From a virus, in the IMG/VR virus record IMGVR_UViG_3300027985_000657, positions 1-59,197 of that record: 59,197 nt of DNA; one strand, 5' to 3'. The notes under the pieces are model-generated. The model worked only from the letters and a program-made list of their open reading frames with translations. It ran no database searches and was not told the DNA's origin. This document shows positions 48,241 through 56,740 of the stretch, piece by piece (within the stretch, counting starts at the first letter, position 1; each line of letters starts with the position of its first letter). The position numbers and the translations under genes are program-made.

Positions 48241-48726
48241 CTAGTTACCTCCCTTTCCAGAATCTTGCATGTCAACCTTGTTAGTTTTATATGCTACTCT
48301 ACCATTTTCCCATACACCATTTTTAAGCTGATTAATGTCATATCCTTGATCAGCTAATGCCATATGGACACCGATTTGGCCCCTCTTTGCAACCCATTCT
48401 ACTATTTTACCTGACGGTGACCTAATATCCTTGGTTTTTGTTCGAAGTACTTCAGCCAAATGTTTATTGTACGTATTAATAAGAGTTCGTTTACCCATTT
48501 GTTGACCTGATTTTTGTAATTCTTTAATGTATTCCTTCATTTCAGGCTTGGATTCTTTTAGTGCTTTTTCATACACCTTATCGGATTTTCGTTTAACCCA
48601 TTTTTCATCCAATTTTTGATATCGTCTAACTCCAGCAGGCGTTAGAGATCCATCATCATTCTGGTAACGTCTTATTCCCCATCGTTGACCTTTAATACCA
48701 TGATGGACTAGATATGTTTTTATCAT
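48241..48726 (-). CDS. HHGIKGQRWG-tagged protein 3, 161 aa
   Basis: Starts MIKTYLVHHGIKGQRWG, with tag continuing IRRYQNDDGSLTPAGVRRY. The rest is basic and helical (KSDKVYEKALKESKPEMKEYI) and ends in a Lys/Gly-rich segment. The same N-terminal tag begins two other proteins nearby. The tag occurs widely in phages and prophages of Gram-positive gut bacteria, usually on head-module proteins; function unknown. AAGGAGGCG lies upstream; ATG at 48726 is three bases past the TerL stop. Confidence 0.7.
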   Translation of the reverse strand: MIKTYLVHHGIKGQRWGIRRYQNDDGSLTPAGVRRYQKLDEKWVKRKSDKVYEKALKESKPEMKEYIKELQKSGQQMGKRTLINTYNKHLAEVLRTKTKDIRSPSGKIVEWVAKRGQIGVHMALADQGYDINQLKNGVWENGRVAYKTNKVDMQDSGKGGN

Positions 48727-48727
48727 T

Positions 48728-50473
48728 TCATTCGAACGCCTCCTTATTTTGTTTAAAGGCAATAAAAGCATCCATTAAGGCTGCTACATTGTCAATTTTT
48801 GCTTCATGACGTTTCTTGTAAAGTTTTCTATTACCATTTGTATCTTCAAGAGTAATAGAATTACCCATTGCGAATGTCATTAATTCTTCATCATGCAAAA
48901 GTTTTCTTTCTTCTGCAAGTTTTTTCAATTCCCCTAGAGGAACTGATTCTGTTTTAGAACCTTGAATAACTTTTACTATTCCGAATGGACCATTTTCAGT
49001 TTGCCATCTTTCAACAAACTCTTTTGCATTATAAGGGTCAAATCCAAGGGCTCTCACATCATAATTTGCTTCGGCGATGTGATTGTCAATGTCCTCATAT
49101 ACTAACATCATGTCTAGAATAGTTCCATCCATGACCATTAATGATCCTTCTTTCATAAACTCCTCATACTTAAACCTCATTGCTGTAGGCAATCGTTGAA
49201 GAGTAAATTCACTAATATAACTTCGTGTTTTAACCCCAAATTCACCATTAGATAATGGGAAAAGGAATGTAAATGCACAAAAGTCATCTCCTTGAGACAA
49301 GTCAACACCAAGTGCACATGGTAATCCCCAAAAAGTTTTCTTTGAATGAGGTAATGTTTCTTCATACGTAAAATAGTATGTAAACCCCTCCATTGGTATA
49401 CCAAATCTCTTTGCAAGTATGTCATTTCGGACTGCTGGGGCTTTTTCAGCTCTTTCCACATCTAGTAAATATGTTTCATATGAAACTGTTTTACCTAAAT
49501 TAGGATTTGCTTTGATCCACATATCTGGATCGGCAACCTCATCAATATTATCTAAACGATAGTACCAGATTGATACATGCGGATTCACATATTCACCTTT
49601 TAAGATGTCTAATAATTCCATTTTGATTGTATCACCTGATCCATTACGAACAGTACCTTCTGAAGAGACTGCAACAATTAAATAATCATCGACTTTCGAA
49701 GCTCCTTGTTCAATTGCACCAACTACATCTTCTCTAACATCCCCGGACAACCACTCATCAATAGTTGCTATCTTACATCTTAAACCTTGAAGTTTATCGA
49801 TTCTCATCGGTCTGATTTCAAGTAAAGATCCAGTTAAGAAATTCTCAATTCCCTTTTTTGTAGATGCTAATTTTACTCTATTTGCTTTTGAACCAGTTGT
49901 GTTTTGTAAAGATCCTTCTGTTAAGAACTTAAACAACGGCCCTTTTGAACGAATAATTGAAGTTTTTATTGGTGACATTACTTCATCTGCTTGTTTCATG
50001 GTTGGGGCAGTAGTAATCTGATAAGTTGTTGTAGGATCAATATTAAGAAAATAGCTTTGTATTTCAGATGCATACATTGATTTTGCAGCACCACGAGAAA
50101 CTATTAAATATTGTTTATTTACGAGTCTTTTTTTAATCATTTTCTTTTCATAATGACCATGTTTATCGTTTATACCTTTAACATAGATACTTCGTTCTAC
50201 GAAATAGTACCAACCAAATATTTGTTCTGCCCATAGTTTAAATGAATCCAACATTTTTAAATCAGATCCATCTGTTAGTGTTGTTTCTTTTTCACAATAC
50301 TCAATAAACCCGTTTATTGCCAGGTCATCATAGTAAATCCCCGGATTTGCAATAAGCTCGTCAATCCGATTCATTTCTAGAGAGATCTCCCTACATACAG
50401 GCATATCGCCTCTAAGCACGGCATCTCTGAATTCACCATAATACTTAGGCGTTGCTGTATTAGATAGTCCCAT
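48728..50473 (-). CDS. terL: terminase large subunit, 581 aa
   Basis: ATPase with Walker A VSRGAAKS (about 125-132), Walker B region CKIATIDEW with the DE pair, and a nuclease domain starting CALGVDLSQGDDFCAF; further acidic residues follow in VMDGTILDM and RALGFDPYNAKEF. This is the packaging motor that pumps DNA into the head and cuts it. Order small terminase, HNH, large terminase, portal is normal, but here three extra genes separate small and large subunits. Confidence 0.93.
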   Translation of the reverse strand: MGLSNTATPKYYGEFRDAVLRGDMPVCREISLEMNRIDELIANPGIYYDDLAINGFIEYCEKETTLTDGSDLKMLDSFKLWAEQIFGWYYFVERSIYVKGINDKHGHYEKKMIKKRLVNKQYLIVSRGAAKSMYASEIQSYFLNIDPTTTYQITTAPTMKQADEVMSPIKTSIIRSKGPLFKFLTEGSLQNTTGSKANRVKLASTKKGIENFLTGSLLEIRPMRIDKLQGLRCKIATIDEWLSGDVREDVVGAIEQGASKVDDYLIVAVSSEGTVRNGSGDTIKMELLDILKGEYVNPHVSIWYYRLDNIDEVADPDMWIKANPNLGKTVSYETYLLDVERAEKAPAVRNDILAKRFGIPMEGFTYYFTYEETLPHSKKTFWGLPCALGVDLSQGDDFCAFTFLFPLSNGEFGVKTRSYISEFTLQRLPTAMRFKYEEFMKEGSLMVMDGTILDMMLVYEDIDNHIAEANYDVRALGFDPYNAKEFVERWQTENGPFGIVKVIQGSKTESVPLGELKKLAEERKLLHDEELMTFAMGNSITLEDTNGNRKLYKKRHEAKIDNVAALMDAFIAFKQNKEAFE

Positions 50474-50484
50474 ATTATTTCACA

Positions 50485-50955
50485 CTACTTACCGGATCTA
50501 TTTTGTTTTGCGATTACTTGTTTTCTTGTTTGTGGCTTACCAGTAAATGTTTCTGGAGTAGGTCCCATACCAGTTGAATTAAATGTTCTATTACTATTTG
50601 CTATAACGAAACTTTTTGCTCCTGAAGCAACTATAACAGAGCCAATAAGTGTTGATAAAATTGCATCATTTAACAATTTTTTACCACTTTTTGTTGATAG
50701 ATTTGTTTTATTAATTTTGGCTTTTACAATAGCAGTAACACCTTTTGCCACAACGGCTGTTCCGGCAATAGTTTTTAATGTACCTCTATTAATTCTACTT
50801 CTTCTATAACTTTCTTTCATATTTACAGTTCCGTCTTCATTTACGTCATAGCGTTTTTTACCAAGAGGAGTAAGACTTCCATCTTCGTTTTGGAAACGTC
50901 TAATTCCCCAACGTTGGCCTTTAATACCATGATGGACCAAATATGTTTTATGCAT
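50485..50955 (-). CDS. HHGIKGQRWG-tagged protein 2, 156 aa
   Basis: ATG at 50955 follows AAAGGAGGGAAATAAT. N-terminus MHKTYLVHHGIKGQRWGIRR, then FQNEDGSLTPLGKKRYDV. The remainder has two Ala/Val-rich, partly hydrophobic helical segments (GTLKTIAGTAVVAKGVTAIV, AILSTLIGSVIVASGAKSFV), possibly membrane-active, and ends in Lys/Arg. May be injected with DNA; function inferred only from composition. Confidence 0.7.
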   Translation of the reverse strand: MHKTYLVHHGIKGQRWGIRRFQNEDGSLTPLGKKRYDVNEDGTVNMKESYRRSRINRGTLKTIAGTAVVAKGVTAIVKAKINKTNLSTKSGKKLLNDAILSTLIGSVIVASGAKSFVIANSNRTFNSTGMGPTPETFTGKPQTRKQVIAKQNRSGK

Positions 50956-50956
50956 A

Positions 50957-51481
50957 TTATTTCCCTCCTTTATTGCCAAGTTTTATTTTGTTAATTTCAC
51001 CTACGGTGATAGCAATACTTGCACCAATTGCAACAGCGGCGCCAACTGTTTGTAAAATTTCACGGGTCCAATCAGCTCCGGATCGAATTCTTTTTGTATC
51101 ACCAGTTAATTCGCCGTAACTACGTTCCATGCTTAAGCGGTTGATTCTTTGTCTAATTTCAGCATCAGATAATTTGCTATAATCGGCGTTGTTAACAATT
51201 TTTGATTTGTTTTTTCCGACATTACCAATCGCAGTATCTAATGTATTTATAGATTTTGATGTTCCTTCAAGAATAGCTTTTGCAGCATCCGCATCTGCTT
51301 TACGATAATCGGCTTCAAGTTGTTTTTTACCTGTCTGATTGACTATTGAATTCCCATGTTCATTTGAATTCCCATAGCGTTTTTTTCCAAGATCTGTTAG
51401 TGTGCCATCAGGGTTTTGGTAACGTCTGACACCCCATCGTTGACCTTTAATCCCGCTATGAAATAAGTATAATTTAATCAT
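50957..51481 (-). CDS. HHGIKGQRWG-tagged protein 1, 174 aa
   Basis: ATG at 51481 follows GAGGAGGAATAATGCA. N-terminus MIKLYLFHSGIKGQRWGVRR, with HSG replacing HHG, then YQNPDGTLTDLGKKRY. The middle is helical and the C-terminus carries one hydrophobic segment (ILQTVGAAVAIGASIAITVG). Like tagged protein 2 it looks partly membrane-active. Its start lies in the last codons of the connector gene. Confidence 0.7.
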   Translation of the reverse strand: MIKLYLFHSGIKGQRWGVRRYQNPDGTLTDLGKKRYGNSNEHGNSIVNQTGKKQLEADYRKADADAAKAILEGTSKSINTLDTAIGNVGKNKSKIVNNADYSKLSDAEIRQRINRLSMERSYGELTGDTKRIRSGADWTREILQTVGAAVAIGASIAITVGEINKIKLGNKGGK

Positions 51482-51485
51482 TGCA

Positions 51486-51884
51486 TTATTCCTCCTCATC
51501 CACAACGAGCGTTGCTAAATATGCTTGATATGCGGCAATGTCTTCTTCTGTAAATAATCTATATTCCATCTCTTCTATAGATCTCTTCATAGCATCTAAA
51601 ACATTACCATTGCTCGGCGGATCAAAAATCATTTTGACTTTAAGAGCAACATATGATTTAATTTGTTGAGATTTCATGGGATCAGTAAGTGTGTAACTAT
51701 CCCATGTTTCATCATAACCAGTTATTACAAATCCGGCAAGTGGACCTATGCCCATTTGCGTAAGATTGCTAAAAACAGTATTGATATGAATCAATATGTC
51801 TTGGTCAAATGAGTCATATTCTTTTGACAATCCTAATATTTTTTTCACACTTTCTAGGATTGATGCAATTACCAGATCAGCCAT
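51486..51884 (-). CDS. head-tail connector protein (gp6/gp15-like), 132 aa
   Basis: Helical protein with ESVKKILGLSKEYDSFDQDILIHINTVFSNLTQMGIGP, the pattern of small connector proteins that bind the portal. Here it is unusually encoded before the large terminase. GGGTAATAGATC precedes ATG; terminal VVDEEE overlaps the next gene's leader. Confidence 0.7.
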   Translation of the reverse strand: MADLVIASILESVKKILGLSKEYDSFDQDILIHINTVFSNLTQMGIGPLAGFVITGYDETWDSYTLTDPMKSQQIKSYVALKVKMIFDPPSNGNVLDAMKRSIEEMEYRLFTEEDIAAYQAYLATLVVDEEE

Positions 51885-51890
51885 GATCTA

Positions 51891-52316
51891 TTACCCGATT
51901 TTGATGTAGTCTTTTAAACAATAACCAACCAAATCATGAGATCCATTATTAAATGATACCTCATAAAATGACTCTGTTGAATTGTCTAGGTTAATTACAA
52001 CTTCTGTTCCGGCAGGAATTTGAGCAAGTTCTCTTGTTCTGATGTTTGCACCTTCACGAAGACGTAATGCATTGCAATTTGCAATTACACCTTTGGTTGT
52101 TCCGAGTTTTTTCTTTCGAGATGGTTTTTCTGGAGCAACAACATGCGGAGGTGTTTCTTCTACAGGAGTTTCCACTTCTGGAGTTTCTTCTACCGGAGTT
52201 TCAACTACTTCTGGAGTTTCTTCTACAGGAGTTTCAACAACTTCTGGAGTTTCTTCTACCGGAGTTTCAACTACTGGTGCATCTTCTTTAGAAGCACTTG
52301 TGTTTTGTTTAGCCAT
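51891..52316 (-). CDS. repeat-rich protein with C-terminal bacterial SH3 domain, 141 aa
   Basis: Four near-identical VETPVEETPE repeats (residues about 15-52) form a flexible acidic/proline stalk. It is followed by a basic hinge (KPSRKKKLG) and a bacterial SH3 domain (CNALRLREGANIRTRELAQI, GTEVVINLDN, VGYCLKDYIKIG). Such domains bind peptides or cell envelopes; in a phage head module the partner is unknown. AAGAAGGAGAATTTAAA precedes ATG. Confidence 0.7.
   Translation of the reverse strand: MAKQNTSASKEDAPVVETPVEETPEVVETPVEETPEVVETPVEETPEVETPVEETPPHVVAPEKPSRKKKLGTTKGVIANCNALRLREGANIRTRELAQIPAGTEVVINLDNSTESFYEVSFNNGSHDLVGYCLKDYIKIG
52151..52276. repeat. about 36-bp tandem repeats in SH3 protein gene
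   Basis: Four imperfect copies of a 33-to-36-base unit encode the VETPVEETPEV stalk. Copy number could vary between relatives by slippage, changing stalk length. Confidence 0.75.
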
Positions 52317-52337
52317 TTTAAATTCTCCTTCTTTAGT

Positions 52338-52760
52338 TTATTTTTTCCACGGACAATGATCATTATGTGTTCTTGTAACTATTCGTCTACTGTCAACATA
52401 ACTTTTAGATCCGTAATGGATAGCATTATGAGTATCTAATGAAACACATATAAGATACTCGGGATTTAATAAATCATTATCAGAATTTAATATGTCTTCT
52501 GGTGATATTGGATTCATATGATGCACATGAATTGTTCCAAAAATATCCTCACCATCTAAACCCATGTCACACCCATTATCTCTGAGTATAACTAAGTCTC
52601 TGACACGTTTCCATTCTTGTGATTTGTATAGTTGTTGATTTAAATATCTGTCAAAACCAAATGTGTCGGCTCCAACTTTTCCAGATAAGGATAAATAATC
52701 AAATCGTTCTTCATACGTTTCTAACTGACACAGTTCGGTATATGATCTAATATTCTTCAT
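52338..52760 (-). CDS. HNH endonuclease, 140 aa
   Basis: Core VHHMNP (H80, H81, N83) and DTHNAIHYG (H111, N112, H115) around N99 is the HNH signature. The start at 52760 is chosen from closely spaced ATGs (52766 and 52769 are alternatives) behind GAGGGG. It overlaps the end of the small terminase gene. HNH proteins next to terminase genes assist cos-type packaging cuts in several phages, a known association. Confidence 0.85.
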   Translation of the reverse strand: MKNIRSYTELCQLETYEERFDYLSLSGKVGADTFGFDRYLNQQLYKSQEWKRVRDLVILRDNGCDMGLDGEDIFGTIHVHHMNPISPEDILNSDNDLLNPEYLICVSLDTHNAIHYGSKSYVDSRRIVTRTHNDHCPWKK

Positions 52761-53106
52761 TGTCATCATTCCCCTCACTACCAGCATATATACGCATTGC
52801 TTTAATTGCCTCTCCATAAAGTTCTTCAATTCTCTTAGTAGAACGAATTGACTCTGTCTTGGCAATTAATAATTCTTTTTCTAGCTCCTTAATCTCACTA
52901 TCTTGTTTCTTTTTACTAGAACCGAGCATTAAATAGTGAGTGATTACTTGAGAAGAGGCGGTACCGTCCAACAATTGCTTTCTAGCTAAATCAACTGCTA
53001 GAGAAATCATCTGTTGCTCGTCAGCCTCTGGTGTTAACGCTGGTCGGATTGTCTTAACAGGCTTACTATTAGCAGACGTCCGAGCTTGTCCAGTACTTCG
53101 AGGCAT
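52747..53106 (-). CDS. terminase small subunit candidate, 119 aa
   Basis: Basic N-terminus, then a helical body with LAVDLARKQLLDGTASSQVITHYL and a coiled coil (SEIKELEKELLIAKTE), ending in LYGEAIKAMRIYAG. I recognise this pattern from small proteins just upstream of HNH/terminase genes in gut phages. AAAGGAGGGG precedes ATG. The GC-rich hairpin island lies directly upstream, which fits a recognition site. No HTH is obvious, so confidence is moderate. Confidence 0.55.
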   Translation of the reverse strand: MPRSTGQARTSANSKPVKTIRPALTPEADEQQMISLAVDLARKQLLDGTASSQVITHYLMLGSSKKKQDSEIKELEKELLIAKTESIRSTKRIEELYGEAIKAMRIYAGSEGNDDNEEY

Positions 53107-53477
53107 GATACCCCTCCTTTCGGTGTAGTTTGTTTAAGTATCTAAGCAGATATATAGTATATCCGAACACTTGTATTGTGGTTTTTAGAAGGAAAGGAGA
53201 ACTTAGAAAGAAGAATATCCCTTGAATGTCAGATTCCTATATACCTGACTAGATACTTAAGGTTAAAAACATGTCTCCAAAAACCCCCCCCGGGGAAATT
53301 TTGAAGGGCGGGGCGATGCCGGAGGGGGGTGTAATTTCCGAAGACCCCCCGTCGGTGCCCACAAAGTGGTGAAAGTACTTGAATAATTGTTATTAATGGC
53401 AATTTTTAAGTTCAGTCAAGAACACCTAACATTATTCTATTCAATTTTGATGTAAAAACATACACCTTATTTTACAA
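53107..53477. other. non-coding GC-rich packaging-site candidate (cos/pac)
   Basis: No credible gene in 371 bases. Inside an AT-rich genome, 53284-53360 is strikingly GC-rich: a run of eight C followed by GGGG (53284-53295), then an imperfect hairpin with arms GGGC...CCGGAGGGGGGT (53311-53330) and ACCCCCCGTCGG...GCCC (53344-53360) around a 13-base loop. An inverted repeat TTAAGTATCTA/TAGATACTTAA flanks (about 53133 and 53252). Position upstream of small terminase and HNH is that of cos sites in related phages. Confidence 0.6.
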
Positions 53478-53762
53478 TTAATTTTTATTTTTAGTTTCTT
53501 TAATAACTTTTTTAAATTCTATGATTTCACCTTGTTTATTTATGGCGCCCGTCTTAATTAGTTGGTCTATGCCATGGTTAACAGACTCATAGATTTCTTC
53601 ATCAGTCATTGAATCACTAAGAAATGTTATACTTGCTAATCTACCACATGTATTATAGCCAGCATTGGTATCAAATAATAGCCATTGTTCCCAGTGTGTG
53701 AAAGGATTATATGGATTGTCTGCTGTTGTTACACGTAGTTCTTTATTGTTATATGCGGACAT
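53478..53762 (-). CDS. conserved small phage protein, 94 aa
   Basis: Contains TTADNPYNPFTHWEQWLLFD and GYNTCGRLASITFLSDSMTDEE, a pattern I recall from many gut phages, without known function. GAAAGGAGAGTAATT precedes ATG. It follows the RNA-polymerase-like gene by two bases and ends just before the packaging-site region. Confidence 0.65.
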   Translation of the reverse strand: MSAYNNKELRVTTADNPYNPFTHWEQWLLFDTNAGYNTCGRLASITFLSDSMTDEEIYESVNHGIDQLIKTGAINKQGEIIEFKKVIKETKNKN

Positions 53763-53764
53763 AA

Positions 53765-56740
53765 TTACTCTCCTTTCAATGTGTTAGTAACTGTTGTTAC
53801 AGACACACCAATAGCTCTAGCTATCTCTGATGTAGTATAGCCGGATCTAGCCATGTTTTCTATTCTTCTTATTTTGGCAGGACTTAAAACAACACTAGTT
53901 CTAGGCATAGCAAACTTTCTTAGAATCTCTATGTTAGCATTAGCCATTATTTGTTCTAACTTATGGGTACTTATAGCACCAGCTTGTATTGCATCCCATT
54001 CTCTTTGTGTTATTTCTATTTCATGTCTAGCGGCACCTACCTTAGCCCTAGCCTTACTTAATTCTTGTTGTCTAAGCTTTCTTTCCTCTTCTGCAGTCAT
54101 TCTAGGATTGTCTTGTTTTTTAATTCTTATGTTAGATGCAGCAATTGTTTGGGCCTGTCTTTCTCTAGGAGCATTGAGTAGAGCTTGATTAATTTTGTAA
54201 TCTAAAGAAATGACCTCCTCATTGTATGCATTTCTAGCCGATGCAGAATAAGGGGTATTAATAATTGTAAGCGTTTCTTTTCTTGCTTCGTTGGCTAATG
54301 TTTTTAACGCATTAGCATATGTGGCATAGGCTTCCTCCTGTGGTGTACCAGATGATAGTGTTCTAGCATCATTTGTTTCAGCCATTTTAGTGGAGTATGT
54401 TGTTGCTTTAGTTGTTTTAATATTTTCATTAGTTACTTTTACATAATCACCGGTCTCATCTTTATAGTATAGATTACCATCTTTTACAATAACAGAAACT
54501 TTTTTATTGTCACCAGAAGATGTCTTATATGTAGTGGTCATGTATTCTCTGTTTGTATACGTATACAGTTTTTCACCAGTTTCTGGATCAAAGTATCTAG
54601 TTTTCTTATCTTTTTCACCATAATATTTACCAGTTTGTTCATCATAGTAAATCTTATTTTCTGGATCAATCAATGTAATTTGATTTCCTGTATCTTTTGC
54701 AAAGTAAGCTCCAAGTTTTCGCTCACCAACAACTTGTGTAGATTTTGATTTTGAAATTAATGTAGCTGCACCCATGTGCGATCTTCCAGTTTCTGGATCA
54801 ATCTGTGTTTGGTACTTTTTATGAAGTGCTTTTACACCATTGTCAACTTCAGACTGTTTATAATCCAATTTATGTTTGTTTGCATCGATGATAACCATTG
54901 AATGTTTAACAGCTCTTGCTAATTCTTCATTTGTTGCACCTTTCAATGTCATGTCTGTAATAAGGTTAGAAATAGTACCCATTTCATTTTGGGTTCTTGT
55001 TTCTGGGAGAATTGTAAATTCTTTTCCTCCTCTATAATACCTTTCTTCGCCATTAATAGTTTTTATTTCGTCTGGACCATACGAAAACTTTGTATCAAAG
55101 CCTTCCAAAGCCTTTAAAGGTGGTGATGAAGAAATCTTAATCTTGTCGGTAATAGGTATAACCATTACTGTGTCACCATCAAAATCTGCACCGGATAGTC
55201 TTGCTGCAACTTTTGCATTTATTCCTATTGCATCTGTTGGATTTTTTGTCATGATAGAAATCGCTTCTTTATTCCTATTATTTACATTTAAAACTGGAAT
55301 TTCAAAAGTTCCACCATGTGGATATCTAACCAATGCTATTTGAGATCCATCATCCATATGTGGTGCAAATGCTTCATTATCTTTTAATGATGGAACAGCT
55401 AAAATTACTTTGTATTTTGCTCCCGGTAATCCTGCAGCTTTTAAATTTACAGCTGAAGCATCACAATCATCAGCAAATGACAATAATAATGATTTTTTAA
55501 CTGTTGGATTAGTTAGAGAATTTATTTCGTCAAATTCATCAACTTTTTCTTGCATAGAAATTTCCAATTGTTTATTAATTAATTTCTGAGGCTGTTTAGA
55601 TAAAAATTGTGCGGATATTTCTTTAGACCAATCTCCCCAATCACCTTCATCTGAACGTTTATTTATTACAGATAGATGCTCATTTCCATCAGAATCATAC
55701 CAAACTGATTGTCCGCCTGTTTCTTTTATTGTTGAACCAAATGGATTATCTGGATCGTTTTTGATTGGTTTCATAGCATCTAATTTTGATTCGGTTTTGT
55801 TTTTATTTGTATTGAAAACAACATCTATTCCATCTGGCATATTATCAGAATATACTGCCATTCCTTTTAAATAGTGTGTTCCATCAACTAGAATACGAAC
55901 TTGAGAATAATTAGATGTTCCTAGTGAAATATCATCAACACCTCTTCTAAGTTCAATAATTCCATCTTTTTCACCGCCACCTTCATTGCCATATCTAACT
56001 TCAATTCTATCAGAACTCAAACTTTCTGGATATTGAAATGACGGTTTAAATGTTTTTCCATCATCATAAGATGTTAAGTCTTCTACAGAATGAATTTGAT
56101 CATAATTATAAATTGCTTTATGTGGTGTTCCAGGCGAACAAAGAACTTTTAATGTAGTTAACATTCCTTTATTAGTGGCTTGAGGAACTCTGTTACCATG
56201 AACAACATAACCTTCCATTTTTAAGATTTCAATTGCTTGATCCATCTTTTCTTTGGAAACTTTTAATTGTCTAGGTACGCCAGCACCAATATCAATCATA
56301 CCTTTTTCATCAACTAATTGTCTAAGATTGTCTGCCAAATCAGTTGCTAGATTCATTCTTGCTTTTGCATCTTTATTTAATAATGATCTTACACTTGATT
56401 CACCTTTCAAACCAAGCATTTCTGCAATTTTTACTCTACTGTATCCTTCTTCACTTAACGTGTTAGCTTTAGAATATAAGTCGTTTTTTCTTTCTCTTTT
56501 TGCTAGTGATACTAATGCTCTTAAACGAGTACTTGAAATATCACCCATGGCTTTTGCTATTTCTGCTTCTGTTAGACCTTGCTTTTTTAGTTCGTCAACT
56601 CTACTTAAAAAGTCTCCACTATGCTGATATGGTGATTCGCCACTTCCCCATGGATATCTACCAGAATGTCTAGGAGTACCATAGTGAAGTAGATATTCAT
56701 CATCAGTCATTGAATTGTCTAGTAATTCTTTATCACTCAT
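53765..56740 (-). CDS. RNA-polymerase-like protein (DFDGD active site) with three HTH segments, 991 aa
   Basis: Residues 515-527 (LSGADFDGDTVMV, with D519, D521, D523) match the metal-binding DxDGD loop of double-psi beta-barrel RNA polymerases, as in bacterial beta-prime and the single-chain YonO and crAss-phage enzymes. The segment before it (VRYPHGGTFEIPVLNVNN, 471-488) fits the preceding strands. HTH-like segments lie at about 54-79, 96-121 and 953-987, the last (GYTTSEIARAIGVSVTTV) very clear. Near the N-terminus YLLHYGTPRHSGRYPWGSG (16-34) resembles the HHGIKGQRWG tag. Likely transcribes phage genes. Activity unproven. Confidence 0.75.
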   Translation of the reverse strand: MSDKELLDNSMTDDEYLLHYGTPRHSGRYPWGSGESPYQHSGDFLSRVDELKKQGLTEAEIAKAMGDISSTRLRALVSLAKRERKNDLYSKANTLSEEGYSRVKIAEMLGLKGESSVRSLLNKDAKARMNLATDLADNLRQLVDEKGMIDIGAGVPRQLKVSKEKMDQAIEILKMEGYVVHGNRVPQATNKGMLTTLKVLCSPGTPHKAIYNYDQIHSVEDLTSYDDGKTFKPSFQYPESLSSDRIEVRYGNEGGGEKDGIIELRRGVDDISLGTSNYSQVRILVDGTHYLKGMAVYSDNMPDGIDVVFNTNKNKTESKLDAMKPIKNDPDNPFGSTIKETGGQSVWYDSDGNEHLSVINKRSDEGDWGDWSKEISAQFLSKQPQKLINKQLEISMQEKVDEFDEINSLTNPTVKKSLLLSFADDCDASAVNLKAAGLPGAKYKVILAVPSLKDNEAFAPHMDDGSQIALVRYPHGGTFEIPVLNVNNRNKEAISIMTKNPTDAIGINAKVAARLSGADFDGDTVMVIPITDKIKISSSPPLKALEGFDTKFSYGPDEIKTINGEERYYRGGKEFTILPETRTQNEMGTISNLITDMTLKGATNEELARAVKHSMVIIDANKHKLDYKQSEVDNGVKALHKKYQTQIDPETGRSHMGAATLISKSKSTQVVGERKLGAYFAKDTGNQITLIDPENKIYYDEQTGKYYGEKDKKTRYFDPETGEKLYTYTNREYMTTTYKTSSGDNKKVSVIVKDGNLYYKDETGDYVKVTNENIKTTKATTYSTKMAETNDARTLSSGTPQEEAYATYANALKTLANEARKETLTIINTPYSASARNAYNEEVISLDYKINQALLNAPRERQAQTIAASNIRIKKQDNPRMTAEEERKLRQQELSKARAKVGAARHEIEITQREWDAIQAGAISTHKLEQIMANANIEILRKFAMPRTSVVLSPAKIRRIENMARSGYTTSEIARAIGVSVTTVTNTLKGE

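Noticed and set aside
53170-53270. Plus-strand leader AAAGGAGAACTTAGAAAG resembling the phage ribosome site
   Set aside because: The only following ATG frame has eight codons and ends within the inverted repeat; no gene can be supported.
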